Assembly: GCF_013415845.1 (NCBI RefSeq)
Contig: NZ_CP058907.1
Coordinates: 372,001-436,000 of the forward strand
Direction: 5' to 3'
Source of the DNA: Rhodopseudomonas palustris
GTDB taxonomy: Bacteria; Pseudomonadota; Alphaproteobacteria; Rhizobiales; Xanthobacteraceae
DNA length: 64,000 bases
Shown here: piece by piece, positions 55,960-63,759 of the stretch
Layout of the letters: each line of letters opens with the position of its first letter
How positions within the stretch are numbered: position 1 is the first letter of the stretch
Program-made: the position numbers and the translations under genes
The notes under the pieces: model-generated
The model's database searches: none
Told to the model about the DNA's origin: nothing
Seen by the model: the letters and a program-made list of their open reading frames with translations, nothing else

Positions 55960-56552
55960 CAGTGGGGTGCTCCGGAAGCTTGCTGCGCTGCCATCCGCGC
56001 CCTGGTGTCGTTGTCGAGTTCGGCGCGGATCGCGCTCACCAGCGGATGAACTGCGGTGTGCCTGGCGCCGTAATCGAGATTGAACGCGTAGTCGAAGTCG
56101 GCCGGGTTGAGGCCCTGGGTGTGTTGCAGGATGGTCTCCAGCTTATCGAGCCCCTTGGCGAGCCGTCCTTCCGGCGAGGCTCCGGTCTCGTAGTCGTGCC
56201 ACAAACCCAGAAGCTCGGCGCGGCGGTTATCGTCGAGCGACTGCGTCAGAGTTTCGATATCGGCGCGCTCCCGTGCGACTCTGTCGTCACCCTCCACCTG
56301 GGCCACCGCCGGCACGTCGCCGTGCAGGGCTTCGCCGAGGTCGTGGACGATGCAGATCTTCAAAAGGCGAGCGACGTCGATATCGCCGAGCCCGTCGGCG
56401 AGCAGCATCGCCATCAGGCACAGACGCCAGGTGTGTTCGGCGGTGCTCTCGGGGCGGCCGGTGGACGTGTACCCGCTGCGGATCACGCTCTTGAGCCGCT
56501 CGGCTTCCCGCAGGAAGGCGAGCACGCCCTTGATCTCGTTGGCGGGCAGCAT
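55959..56552 (-). CDS. HD-domain phosphohydrolase (YfbR/HDDC2 type)
   Basis: 197 residues. The metal-binding HD set is complete: TAEHTWRLCLMAMLLADGL (first His), ICIVHDLGEALHGDVPA (HD pair and the following Glu), and KGLDKLETILQ (last Asp). This is the 5'-deoxyribonucleotidase YfbR / HDDC2 group, which hydrolyses nucleoside monophosphates. The substrate is inferred by family only. It follows rlmN on the minus strand with 4 bp between and precedes the coupled membrane protein and PAP2 genes. Confidence 0.9.
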   Translation of the reverse strand: MLPANEIKGVLAFLREAERLKSVIRSGYTSTGRPESTAEHTWRLCLMAMLLADGLGDIDVARLLKICIVHDLGEALHGDVPAVAQVEGDDRVARERADIETLTQSLDDNRRAELLGLWHDYETGASPEGRLAKGLDKLETILQHTQGLNPADFDYAFNLDYGARHTAVHPLVSAIRAELDNDTRARMAAQQASGAPH

Positions 56553-56556
56553 TGGA

Positions 56557-57756
56557 TCAGTCCGTCATCGCCATCGCGCGGAGCGCGTTGCGTTCGCGCA
56601 CCGAGAGCTTTTCGGTTTCGGACTTGAGCTGGCCGCAGGCCGCCAGAATGTCGCGGCCGCGCGGGGTGCGCACCGGCGACGAGTAGCCGGCGTTGAAAAT
56701 GTATTCCGAGAACTTCTCGATCTGGTCCCAGTCCGAGCACTCGTAGTTCGAGCCCGGCCATGGATTGAACGGGATCAGATTGATCTTGGCCGGAATTCCC
56801 TTGAGCAACTGTACCAGCTTGCGCGCATCGTCGAGCGAGTCGTTGACGCCCTTCAGCATCACGTATTCGAAGGTGATGCGGCGAGCGTTGGACGCGCCCG
56901 GATAGTCGCGGCAGGCCTGCAGCAATTCCTTCAGCGGATATTTGCGGTTCAGCGGCACCAGCTCGTCGCGGAGTTCGTCGCGCACCGCGTGCAGCGAGAT
57001 CGCCAGCATCACGCCGATCTCGTCGCCGGTCCGCTTGATGTTCGGCACCACGCCGGAGGTCGACAGCGTGATCCGCCGCCGCGAGATGCCGATGCCTTCA
57101 TTGTCGGAGACGATCAGCAGCGCGTCGCGCACCGCATCGAAATTGTACAGCGGCTCGCCCATCCCCATCATCACGATGTTGGTGATCAGGCGGTTGCCGT
57201 TCGGGGTCTCGCGGTCGATCCAGTCACCCAGCCGGTCGCGCGCCACCATCACTTGGCCGACGATCTCGCCGGCAGTGAGGTTGCGCACCAGGCGCTGGGT
57301 GCCGGTGTGACAGAACGCGCAATTCAGGGTGCAGCCGACCTGGCTGGAGACGCACAGCGTGCCGCGGTCGGTCTCCGGGATATAGACGCACTCGACCTCG
57401 TGAGCCTTCTGGCCGTCGCCGCCGCTCGGCAGCCGCAGCAGCCATTTGCGGGTGCCGTCGGCCGAAATCTGCTCGGCCACAACTTCGGGCCGGTCGACCG
57501 TGAAGTGCTCCGCCAGCGTTGCCCGCATCTCCTTGGAGACATTGGTCATTTCGGAGAAGTCACGGGCGCCACGGACATACATCCAGTGCCAGAGCTGCTG
57601 CGCCCGCATCTTGCGCTGGGGCGGCGCCACCCCGACGTCGCCGAGCCGGTCGCACAATTGCGCCCGCGACAGCCCGATCAGCGACGGCTTGGCCGGCGGC
57701 ACATAGGTTTCCAGCGGGGTCTTCTCGACCAGGGCCGAGGCTGCAGAAGGCGTCAT
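56557..57756 (-). CDS. rlmN: 23S rRNA/tRNA adenine C2-methyltransferase
   Basis: 399 residues from the ATG at 57756 ([26 protein letters not shown]). RlmN is a radical-SAM enzyme that methylates C2 of A2503 in 23S rRNA and A37 of some tRNAs. The FeS cluster motif is [13 protein letters not shown] (CxxxCxxC); SSQVGC precedes it; [12 protein letters not shown] and [10 protein letters not shown] follow; the C-terminal [19 protein letters not shown] has the second catalytic Cys. A short extra N-terminal region (about 25 residues) is present. First gene of a run rlmN, HD-domain, membrane protein, PAP2. Confidence 0.97.
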   Translation of the reverse strand: MTPSAASALVEKTPLETYVPPAKPSLIGLSRAQLCDRLGDVGVAPPQRKMRAQQLWHWMYVRGARDFSEMTNVSKEMRATLAEHFTVDRPEVVAEQISADGTRKWLLRLPSGGDGQKAHEVECVYIPETDRGTLCVSSQVGCTLNCAFCHTGTQRLVRNLTAGEIVGQVMVARDRLGDWIDRETPNGNRLITNIVMMGMGEPLYNFDAVRDALLIVSDNEGIGISRRRITLSTSGVVPNIKRTGDEIGVMLAISLHAVRDELRDELVPLNRKYPLKELLQACRDYPGASNARRITFEYVMLKGVNDSLDDARKLVQLLKGIPAKINLIPFNPWPGSNYECSDWDQIEKFSEYIFNAGYSSPVRTPRGRDILAACGQLKSETEKLSVRERNALRAMAMTD

Positions 57757-57942
57757 CGCATCACGTTCAGGTTGGTGGCCGGCCAATCCGCGCCGGGCGT
57801 GCAGAGCGGGGCACAAGCCGCCGGTCGCCATGCATATAAGAACCCGCCGCCCGGTTGTCGCCGGCTGGCGGGTCGTCTGTGCCGGAATGCTTTACCGAAC
57901 GGGGCGGCCGGCCTCAATAGCGGCGGCCCGCGGGGCGGGCTC

Positions 57943-58518
57943 TCAGCTGCCGCAGGCCTGCGCCACCTTGTCGAGCGCCTGGGCCAGCCCCTTCAGCGAA
58001 AACACGTCAGTGCTGGCGGTTCCCTTGGCGGAGACACCCTTGACGGTGATTTCGGCGCCGCGGCGCATCGCCTCGACCAGCCGTTCTTCCTCGGCGGCGT
58101 TCTTGATCCAGATGCCGTCGCCCTGAGTGTACATCGCGAACGAGCTACCGGCGACCTCGATGGCCGATTCCGAGCCCGGCTTCAGCGGATAGCCGACCAT
58201 CACCGAGACCTCGTTGACCACCTTTTCGGACGGCCGGGTCGAGATGAACGCATAGGCCGGATCGCGCGGCCGGTTCGGCGGGGTGGTCTTCGAGGACGAG
58301 GGCTTGGCCAGCGCGAAGCACACCTTCTTGCCGCCGGGGGACGCCGTATAGGCGCCCCAGCTGCCGAACTGGCCGATCAGCGTCGGCTCCCCGCCGCCCG
58401 AGGCGGCCGCCGGCGTCGCGGCCGGTTTGCCCTTGGCTTCGCGCGCCACTGCAGCGTTGCCCGCTGCAACCATCAATGAACCCGCCAACGCGGCAATCAG
58501 CATTCGCCTCATGATCAT
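57943..58518 (-). CDS. Invasion-associated locus B (IalB) family periplasmic protein
   Basis: 191 residues from the ATG at 58518 (MIMRRMLIAALAGSLMVAAGNAAVAREAKG), a signal peptide; MRRML two codons later is a possible start. The mature domain follows the IalB pattern: IGQFGSWGAYTASPGGKKVCFALAKPSS, VSVMVGYPLKPGSESAIEVAGSSFAMYTQGDGIWIKNAAEEERLVEAMRRGAEITVKGVSAKGTASTDVFSLKGLAQALDKVAQAC. The name comes from Bartonella; free-living relatives have it too, so no role in invasion should be assumed. Two Cys may form a disulfide. Same strand as rlmN, 186 bp upstream of it. Confidence 0.9.
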   Translation of the reverse strand: MIMRRMLIAALAGSLMVAAGNAAVAREAKGKPAATPAAASGGGEPTLIGQFGSWGAYTASPGGKKVCFALAKPSSSKTTPPNRPRDPAYAFISTRPSEKVVNEVSVMVGYPLKPGSESAIEVAGSSFAMYTQGDGIWIKNAAEEERLVEAMRRGAEITVKGVSAKGTASTDVFSLKGLAQALDKVAQACGS

Positions 58519-58670
58519 GGGCAAGTCTGGTCCCTCATCATTGTGACTGCAAAATGGCTCGCGGGGGTCGCTGGTCACGACGCCCGGAATAACCGGGCCG
58601 GTCGATTCTGGAAAGCCGTCAGCGGGCGTTGCTCACCGCCGATCGGCCTCGGCATGTAGCTGGCGTACCG

Positions 58671-59507
58671 TCAGGATTTGGCCCGCCCGGCCCGATGCGC
58701 GGACCATTGCTGATCGTTCCATTGCAGCAGGTCTTCGGCGCCGGAGCTGCGCAGATGGGTGCCGCCGTCCTGCACCACCATCTCGCCGGTGATGTAGCCG
58801 GCCTGATCGGAGATCAGGAAGCTGGCGAGATTGGCGAGTTCGTCGTGGCGACCGACTCGGCCGAGTGGCACCCGGTCCGCCGGATTGGCGGAGCGGCCGT
58901 CGGGCCTGAGCTGCGCGGTTGCACCCGCGGTCGGAAATGCACCCGGCGCGATCGCCACCAACCGGATCTGCTTCGGTCCCCATTCGACCGCGAGGCTCTT
59001 GGTCATCGCCAGCACCGCCGACTTGGCCATTGCTGACGGCACCGTGAAGGCGCGGCCGGTGATCGTCGAGGTCGACAGGATGCTGAGCACGACGCCCGCA
59101 TGTTCGCCGTCGATCCAGCGCCGGCCGGCGCCGAGCGTGCAGTACATCGCGCCGTGCAGCGTCGGCGCCAGGATCGCGTCGGCGGCACGCGCCGACAGGC
59201 GTTCGGTCTGTGCGATGAAGGTCGCAGCGGCGTTGTTGACCAGTACGTCAAGCGGCGCCGTGCGCCAGATCTCGTCGAGCATGGCTTCGACCGCTTGCGG
59301 ATCGCGCACGTCGCACACGATGGTGTCGACTTGGTTGCCGTGTGACCGGAGTTGCTCCGCGGTCTCTTGCAGCACCTCGGCGCGTCGGCCGCACAGCACC
59401 AGCGACGCACCGAGTTCGGCAAAGCGTGCCGCCATCGCGGCGCCGAGTCCGGAGCCGCCGCCGGTAATCAGAATCCGTCTGTTCGCGAGCAGTCCAGCCT
59501 CGAACAT
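58671..59507 (-). CDS. Short-chain dehydrogenase/reductase
   Basis: 278 residues. The Rossmann motif ILITGGGSGLGAAMAARFAELGA binds the NAD(P) cofactor; the LVNNAAA segment and AEWGPKQIRLVAIAPGAFPTAG are typical SDR blocks. In the catalytic region the sequence is LSILSTSTITGRAFTVPSAMAKSAVLAMTKSLAVEWG: a Ser is present, but Ser-Ala-Met-Ala-Lys stands where Tyr-x-x-x-Lys is expected, so the catalytic Tyr appears replaced by Ser. FaBG-like SDRs of 2,4-dienoyl-CoA reductase type also lack the Tyr, which suggests an acyl-CoA substrate. Confidence 0.88.
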   Translation of the reverse strand: MFEAGLLANRRILITGGGSGLGAAMAARFAELGASLVLCGRRAEVLQETAEQLRSHGNQVDTIVCDVRDPQAVEAMLDEIWRTAPLDVLVNNAAATFIAQTERLSARAADAILAPTLHGAMYCTLGAGRRWIDGEHAGVVLSILSTSTITGRAFTVPSAMAKSAVLAMTKSLAVEWGPKQIRLVAIAPGAFPTAGATAQLRPDGRSANPADRVPLGRVGRHDELANLASFLISDQAGYITGEMVVQDGGTHLRSSGAEDLLQWNDQQWSAHRAGRAKS

Positions 59508-59565
59508 CGCGCGCCTCCTTGATTAACCGCGAAGCGGAATTCGTGCGGAATTAGTCCCACATGCA

Positions 59566-59646
59566 GCGTCATGCCCGGACTTGATCCGGGCATCCATCAT
59601 CTTTCGAGAACGGATGGATTGCCGGGTCAAGCCCGGCAATGACGAC
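59566..59646. repeat. Palindromic intergenic repeat, family A
   Basis: CGTCATGCCCGGACTTGATCCGGGCATCCAT folds as one hairpin and ATGGATTGCCGGGTCAAGCCCGGCAATGACG as the second; outer ends are complementary. It lies between divergent SDR and quinone oxidoreductase genes. Confidence 0.85.
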
Positions 59647-59738
59647 ACGGCAGAGCGCGCGGGCCGAATCCGATTGTCCCTCGCGTGCAAATCCGGCAGA
59701 ACGGCAGGCAATCAGAAACCTCGCACCCGGGTGGATAC

Positions 59739-60713
59739 ATGAAGGCTATTCTCTGCCAGCAATATTGCGGTCCCGACGATCTCGTTTACGCCGACGTGCC
59801 CGATCCGGTCGCCGGCCCCGGTGAAGCGGTGATCGCGGTCAAGGCGGCGGCGCTGAACTTCTTCGACATCCTGATGATCCAAGGCAAGTACCAGATCAAG
59901 CCGCCGTTCCCGTTCTCGCCGGGTGCGGAAGTCGCGGGCGTGATCGAAAGCGTCGGCGAAGGCGTCACCGACCTGAAGGTCGGCGATCGCGTGGTGGCCT
60001 CGTGCGGTCACAATGGCGCGCGCGAGAAGATCGCGCTGCCGGCACAGATGATCGTGAAGATTCCCGATAATCTCGATTTCGACCGCGCCGCCGGCATCAT
60101 CATTATCTACGGCACCGCGCTGCATGCGCTGGAAGACCGCGCCAGCCCGAAGCCGGGCGAGACGCTGGCGGTGCTCGGCGCTGCCGGCGGCACCGGCCTC
60201 GCAGCCTGCGAGCTCGGCAAGCTGATGGGCCTCAAAGTGATCGCCTGCGCCTCGTCGGAGGAGAAGCTGGCTTTCGCCAAGCAGCACGGCGCCGAACTGA
60301 CGCTGAACTACGCGACCGAAGATCTGAAAGAGGGTCTGAAGAAGCTGACCGGCGGCAAGGGCGTCGACATCATCTTCGATCCGGTCGGAGGCACGTACGC
60401 CGAGGCTGCGTTGCGCTCGATCGCCTGGGAAGGCCGCTTCCTGGTGATCGGCTTTGCGGCCGGCGACATTCCGAAGATGCCGCTCAACCTCGCGCTGCTG
60501 AAGGGCTGCGATATCCGCGGCGTGTTCTGGGGCGCGTGGACCCGGCTCAATCCGGAGAAGAACCGCGCCAATCTCGAGAAGCTGGTCAAGTGGGCGGCCG
60601 AGGGCAAGATTTCCTCGCACGTCGACCGCACCTTCCCGCTGGCGCAGACCGCCGACGCCCTCAAGGTGCTCGCCGGCCGTCAGGCGATGGGCAAGGTGAT
60701 CCTGCATCCGTGA
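59739..60713 (+). CDS. NADPH:quinone oxidoreductase family protein
   Basis: 324 residues from the ATG at 59739 (MKAILCQQYCGPDDLVYADVPDPVAGPGEAVIAVKAAALNFFDILMIQGKYQIKPPFPFSPGAEVAGVIESVGEG). Zinc-free medium-chain dehydrogenase; the cofactor loop is VLGAAGGTGLAACELGKLMGLKVIA. VDIIFDPVGGTYAEAALRSIAWEGRFLVIGFAAGDIPKMPLNLALLKGCDIRGVFWGAW is the QOR-family block. No zinc ligands. It probably reduces quinones or enoyl substrates with NADPH. Confidence 0.9.
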   Translation: MKAILCQQYCGPDDLVYADVPDPVAGPGEAVIAVKAAALNFFDILMIQGKYQIKPPFPFSPGAEVAGVIESVGEGVTDLKVGDRVVASCGHNGAREKIALPAQMIVKIPDNLDFDRAAGIIIIYGTALHALEDRASPKPGETLAVLGAAGGTGLAACELGKLMGLKVIACASSEEKLAFAKQHGAELTLNYATEDLKEGLKKLTGGKGVDIIFDPVGGTYAEAALRSIAWEGRFLVIGFAAGDIPKMPLNLALLKGCDIRGVFWGAWTRLNPEKNRANLEKLVKWAAEGKISSHVDRTFPLAQTADALKVLAGRQAMGKVILHP

Positions 60714-60725
60714 GAATGCTGAATC

Positions 60726-60825
60726 GTAGGGTGGGTTAGCGCGCAGCGCGTAACCCACCGATTCACATCACCGCGCGAAGATGGTGGGTTACGACGCAAG
60801 AGCGCCTAACCCACCCTTGTATCAG
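60726..60825. repeat. Palindromic intergenic repeat, family D
   Basis: Starts GTAGGGTGGGTTAGCGCGCAGCGCGTAACCCACC, then a short middle, then GGTGGGTTACGACGCAAGAGCGCCTAACCCACCCT. The GGGTGGGTTA and TAACCCACCC arms can pair within each half and between the halves. A fourth repeat family distinct from A-C, between convergent genes. Confidence 0.85.
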
Positions 60826-60845
60826 CGAGCTACGAGTGATCGCCG

Positions 60846-62981
60846 TTACGCCGGCATCAACTCCGGCCTCGTAGCCGCGGCGGGCTCGCTTGCGACCGGT
60901 TGCGCGCTCGCCAGCAGTCCCGGCATCAGCGCTTCAGCAGCCTCGGCGCCCGATATCACCACGGCCTCGATGCCGGCGCCGATATTGCCGCCGCCCGCGA
61001 TGACAAGATTGCGCAGCGGCGACTTCGAGCCTTTGAGCTGCCCGGCGTGCGACATGCCGTAGATCGAACCGAAGCTGGCCCAATCGTAGCGCGCGTAGGT
61101 CACCGGGCTCGCATCGGTACGGTACACGATGTGCTGCGACAGGTTGGGGATCACGGTTTCGGCCGCCGCGATCATGCGGTCGCCGAGCTCCTGTTTGCGG
61201 CGCAGATACGCCTCCGAACGCCGCCAGGATTTCCAGTCGTGTTCGGGCTCCGGCGGAAACCAGCTTTTCGCCTCCGCGTGGGGCACCAGATGAATCAGCG
61301 ACAGGATCGAGTGTCCTGCTGGTGCGGCGGTTGGGTCGAGCTTCGACATCATCGCCAGCCCGACCCGCATCGGCGCGTGCAGATGCACCGACGGGCGGAT
61401 GTCCGGCACGCAGTCGAGCCCGAGATACACGCTGAAGCAGGAATTTGCCGGCGCCGCCTCGGTAATCCAGCGCCGGGCGTGCTGCGGCAGCGCCTCGGAT
61501 GGGACGAGGTCGAGCAGCGTGCGCCTCAGGTCGGCATTGGAGATCACCGCGCGGGCCCGCACCGTCGCCCCGTTGCCGAGCACCACGCCGGCGGCCGTGT
61601 CGTTCTCAACCAGGATGCGTGCCACGGGCGACTTGAGGTTTACCTCGCCGCCGCGCGCCTCGATCGCCGCGACTAGCGCGTCGGAGACGACGCCCGAGCC
61701 GCCGCGCGGATAGTAGCCGCCGTGGAAGTAATAGCCGAAGATCGGCACCATCCGGGCGCAGGTCGGCGGCTCGCTGCCGTCACCGATGTAGCCGGCGAGG
61801 CCGTTGATGAACGCCACCGCCGCGGGATCCTGGACATAGGTCGCGACTAGGTCCGCGAACGGCCGATTCATCCAGCGATAGGCGTGCGGGTGGTTGCGCG
61901 GAAATGCCAGCAGCTCATCGATGCTCGACGGCATTCCAGGCACGCCGCCGCGGCCGGCGGCGGTCGCGAACATGTCGTCGAAGATCGCTTTGATCTCGTC
62001 GAACAGGGCCGAGAGGCGGGCGGCGCTGGCCGGAAACCGCTCACCAAGCAGCCGGACGTAGTCGCGCCAGTCCGCTGGAACCTCAATCGCGCCCGCCTGG
62101 GTGTGGAAGCTGTGCGTCACCCGCTCCCAGGTGATGCGATTCCCAACGCCGAGCCGCTGCAGCAGCGTCGCGAACGGCCCGCCCGGCTGCACGCCGGAGA
62201 AGTCGTGCGGTCCGGCGTCGAACCGGTACAGCACCGGCCGGCCGCGATGATGCGCCTTGCGCAAATAAGTGTGGCAATAGCCGCCGGCGACGACGTGCTG
62301 CTCGAACACTTTCACCTTCAGCCCGGCGTCGGCGAGCAGCGCCGCCGCCGTCAGGCCGCCAATGCCGGAGCCGATCACCACGACGTCGCAATCCTGCCCC
62401 TCGAACGGCGCGAACGACGGCGCCGGCCAGCGATAGCTTTCCCGCGACGCCGCCATTCGGTTCAGGATCAGGTGAATGGCCAGCTTCGGTCCGAAGATCG
62501 AGATCAGCGCGCCGACGCTGACGATGGCGGTGATGACCTCGCCCGGCGCGTCGACATAGCGGCAGGCGGCAATCGCGCCGAACAGCACCGCCCAGAGAGC
62601 GGTGATCGCAGCATTGACCAGGAAGAACTGCGGCGTGTCGGCGTTGTCCGGATGGGCGGCGCGCGAATAGTCGGAGGTCCAGGGCCGCTTTGCCGCTAGG
62701 CTGAGCGCGCTGATCCCGGCCAGCCCCGCGAACGACAGCCACAGCGCGTTGCCGGCGGCGACAGCAGGCGCGATCAGTGAGAGCGCTGCGAGAGCTGCGA
62801 ATAGCGCCAGCCCGCCGGCTTCGAGCACGAACAGCTCGCTGCGATACGCCCGCCAGGCATTACCCGCCAGAGACAGCCCGAGGCCGAGCCAGATCGCCCA
62901 GGAGGGTTGATGGAGCGCCAGCAGTGCCCAGAACACCGCAAAGGGAACCAGGACCAGCTTCACCGTCAGGAAGGTCTTCAT
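60846..62981 (-). CDS. Membrane-domain fusion to a CrtI/RetSat-like FAD oxidoreductase
   Basis: 711 residues with GGAGGC before the ATG. Residues 1-185 contain six or so hydrophobic helices (starting MKTFLTVKLVLVPFAVFWALLALHQPSW and including KRPWTSDYSRAAHPDNADTPQFFLVNAAITALWAVLFGAI). From about 195 comes a complete flavin oxidoreductase of the phytoene desaturase/retinol saturase type: CDVVVIGSGIGGLTAAALLADAGLKVKVFEQHVVAGGYCHTY (FAD-binding) and, near the end, LRNLVIAGGGNIGAGIEAVVISGAEAAEALMPG. Such enzymes desaturate, saturate or isomerise polyenes or lipids. The substrate is unknown and no carotenoid genes are near. Divergent from a TetR regulator, which likely controls it through operators at 63039-63087. 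Confidence 0.88.
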   Translation of the reverse strand: MKTFLTVKLVLVPFAVFWALLALHQPSWAIWLGLGLSLAGNAWRAYRSELFVLEAGGLALFAALAALSLIAPAVAAGNALWLSFAGLAGISALSLAAKRPWTSDYSRAAHPDNADTPQFFLVNAAITALWAVLFGAIAACRYVDAPGEVITAIVSVGALISIFGPKLAIHLILNRMAASRESYRWPAPSFAPFEGQDCDVVVIGSGIGGLTAAALLADAGLKVKVFEQHVVAGGYCHTYLRKAHHRGRPVLYRFDAGPHDFSGVQPGGPFATLLQRLGVGNRITWERVTHSFHTQAGAIEVPADWRDYVRLLGERFPASAARLSALFDEIKAIFDDMFATAAGRGGVPGMPSSIDELLAFPRNHPHAYRWMNRPFADLVATYVQDPAAVAFINGLAGYIGDGSEPPTCARMVPIFGYYFHGGYYPRGGSGVVSDALVAAIEARGGEVNLKSPVARILVENDTAAGVVLGNGATVRARAVISNADLRRTLLDLVPSEALPQHARRWITEAAPANSCFSVYLGLDCVPDIRPSVHLHAPMRVGLAMMSKLDPTAAPAGHSILSLIHLVPHAEAKSWFPPEPEHDWKSWRRSEAYLRRKQELGDRMIAAAETVIPNLSQHIVYRTDASPVTYARYDWASFGSIYGMSHAGQLKGSKSPLRNLVIAGGGNIGAGIEAVVISGAEAAEALMPGLLASAQPVASEPAAATRPELMPA

Positions 62982-63038
62982 GCTGCCTCCGGGGCTCAGG
63001 GTCCGCTAAAAACCGGCTTTGACCTCGGTTCTGCTTGC

Positions 63039-63054
63039 GGTACCACTTGGTACC
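63039..63054. promoter_or_regulatory. TetR-type operator, site 1
   Basis: GGTACC-ACTT-GGTACC: two GGTACC hexamers with a four-base spacer, an inverted repeat because each hexamer is self-complementary. Same form as site 2, with centres 31 bp apart (about three helical turns), in the divergent promoter of the flavin oxidoreductase and TetR genes. Confidence 0.75.
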
Positions 63055-63067
63055 AATCCTATCACAT

Positions 63068-63087
63068 CTGGTACTGAATGGTACCAG
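63068..63087. promoter_or_regulatory. TetR-type operator, site 2
   Basis: CTGGTAC (63068-63074) and GTACCAG (63081-63087) are perfect 7-base complements around TGAATG. The site ends 33 bases before the TetR ATG. It shares the GGTAC-N6-GTACC core with site 1, so one dimeric regulator should bind both. Confidence 0.8.
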
Positions 63088-63120
63088 AATCTGTCCCAAA
63101 CCCGGCCGATTACCTAAGTC

Positions 63121-63741
63121 ATGGAAAAACAACAAGAACCAGTGCACGACGCGCGCCGCGCCGCGATCCTGCAGGCGGCCTTCGATGTTTTCGTCGAAAA
63201 GGGGTTCGAGGCGGCGACCACCGCCGAGATCGTCCGCCGGGCCAGGACCTCGAAGCGGACGCTGTACGAGTTCTTCGCCAGCAAGCAGGAGATCCTGACG
63301 GCCCTGATCCGCTATGGCGCCACCAAGATGCAGCCATCGCCGGAGCTCCCCGAGCCACAAAACCGGCAGCAGTTTCTCGTCGTGCTGGAGCAGTTCGGCC
63401 GGATCTTCCTTAGCGAGCTCCTGCATCCCGAGCGGACCGCGATGTATCGGCTCGCGATCGCCGAGGCGGCGCGCGGCGGTGGTTCGGTCGCAGGAGAGCT
63501 GGAAGCCAGCGGTCGGGCGCCGGTGACGCAAGCCGCGACCCGGTTCTTCGAGCAGGCTGCTGCTCGCGGCATCATTCGCCGCGAGCAGGTCGCGACGCTG
63601 ATCAGCGTGTTCTTTTCGGTGCTGATCGGCATCACGCCGCTGCAGGTGCTGCTCGGTGAGCCGCCGATCAGCGCGGATGCGATTGCGCAGCGGGCAGCGC
63701 TGGCGACGCAGGTGATGGCGCGGATGATCGAGCCGGCCTGA
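63121..63741 (+). CDS. TetR/AcrR-family transcriptional regulator
   Basis: 206 residues (MEKQQEPVHDARRAAILQAAFDVFVEKGFEAATTAEIVRRARTSKRTLYEFFASKQEILTALIRYG). The N-terminal TetR helix-turn-helix is clear, with AATTAEIVRRARTSKRTLYEFF as recognition region. The C-terminal ligand/dimer domain (LLHPERTAMYRLAIAEAARGG...ALATQVMARMIEPA) is of the common AcrR type, ligand unknown. Divergent from the membrane/flavin oxidoreductase gene; two matching palindromes in the 139-bp gap suggest it represses that gene and itself. Confidence 0.93.
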   Translation: MEKQQEPVHDARRAAILQAAFDVFVEKGFEAATTAEIVRRARTSKRTLYEFFASKQEILTALIRYGATKMQPSPELPEPQNRQQFLVVLEQFGRIFLSELLHPERTAMYRLAIAEAARGGGSVAGELEASGRAPVTQAATRFFEQAAARGIIRREQVATLISVFFSVLIGITPLQVLLGEPPISADAIAQRAALATQVMARMIEPA

Positions 63742-63759
63742 GGCCGTTCGGCAGCGTTG

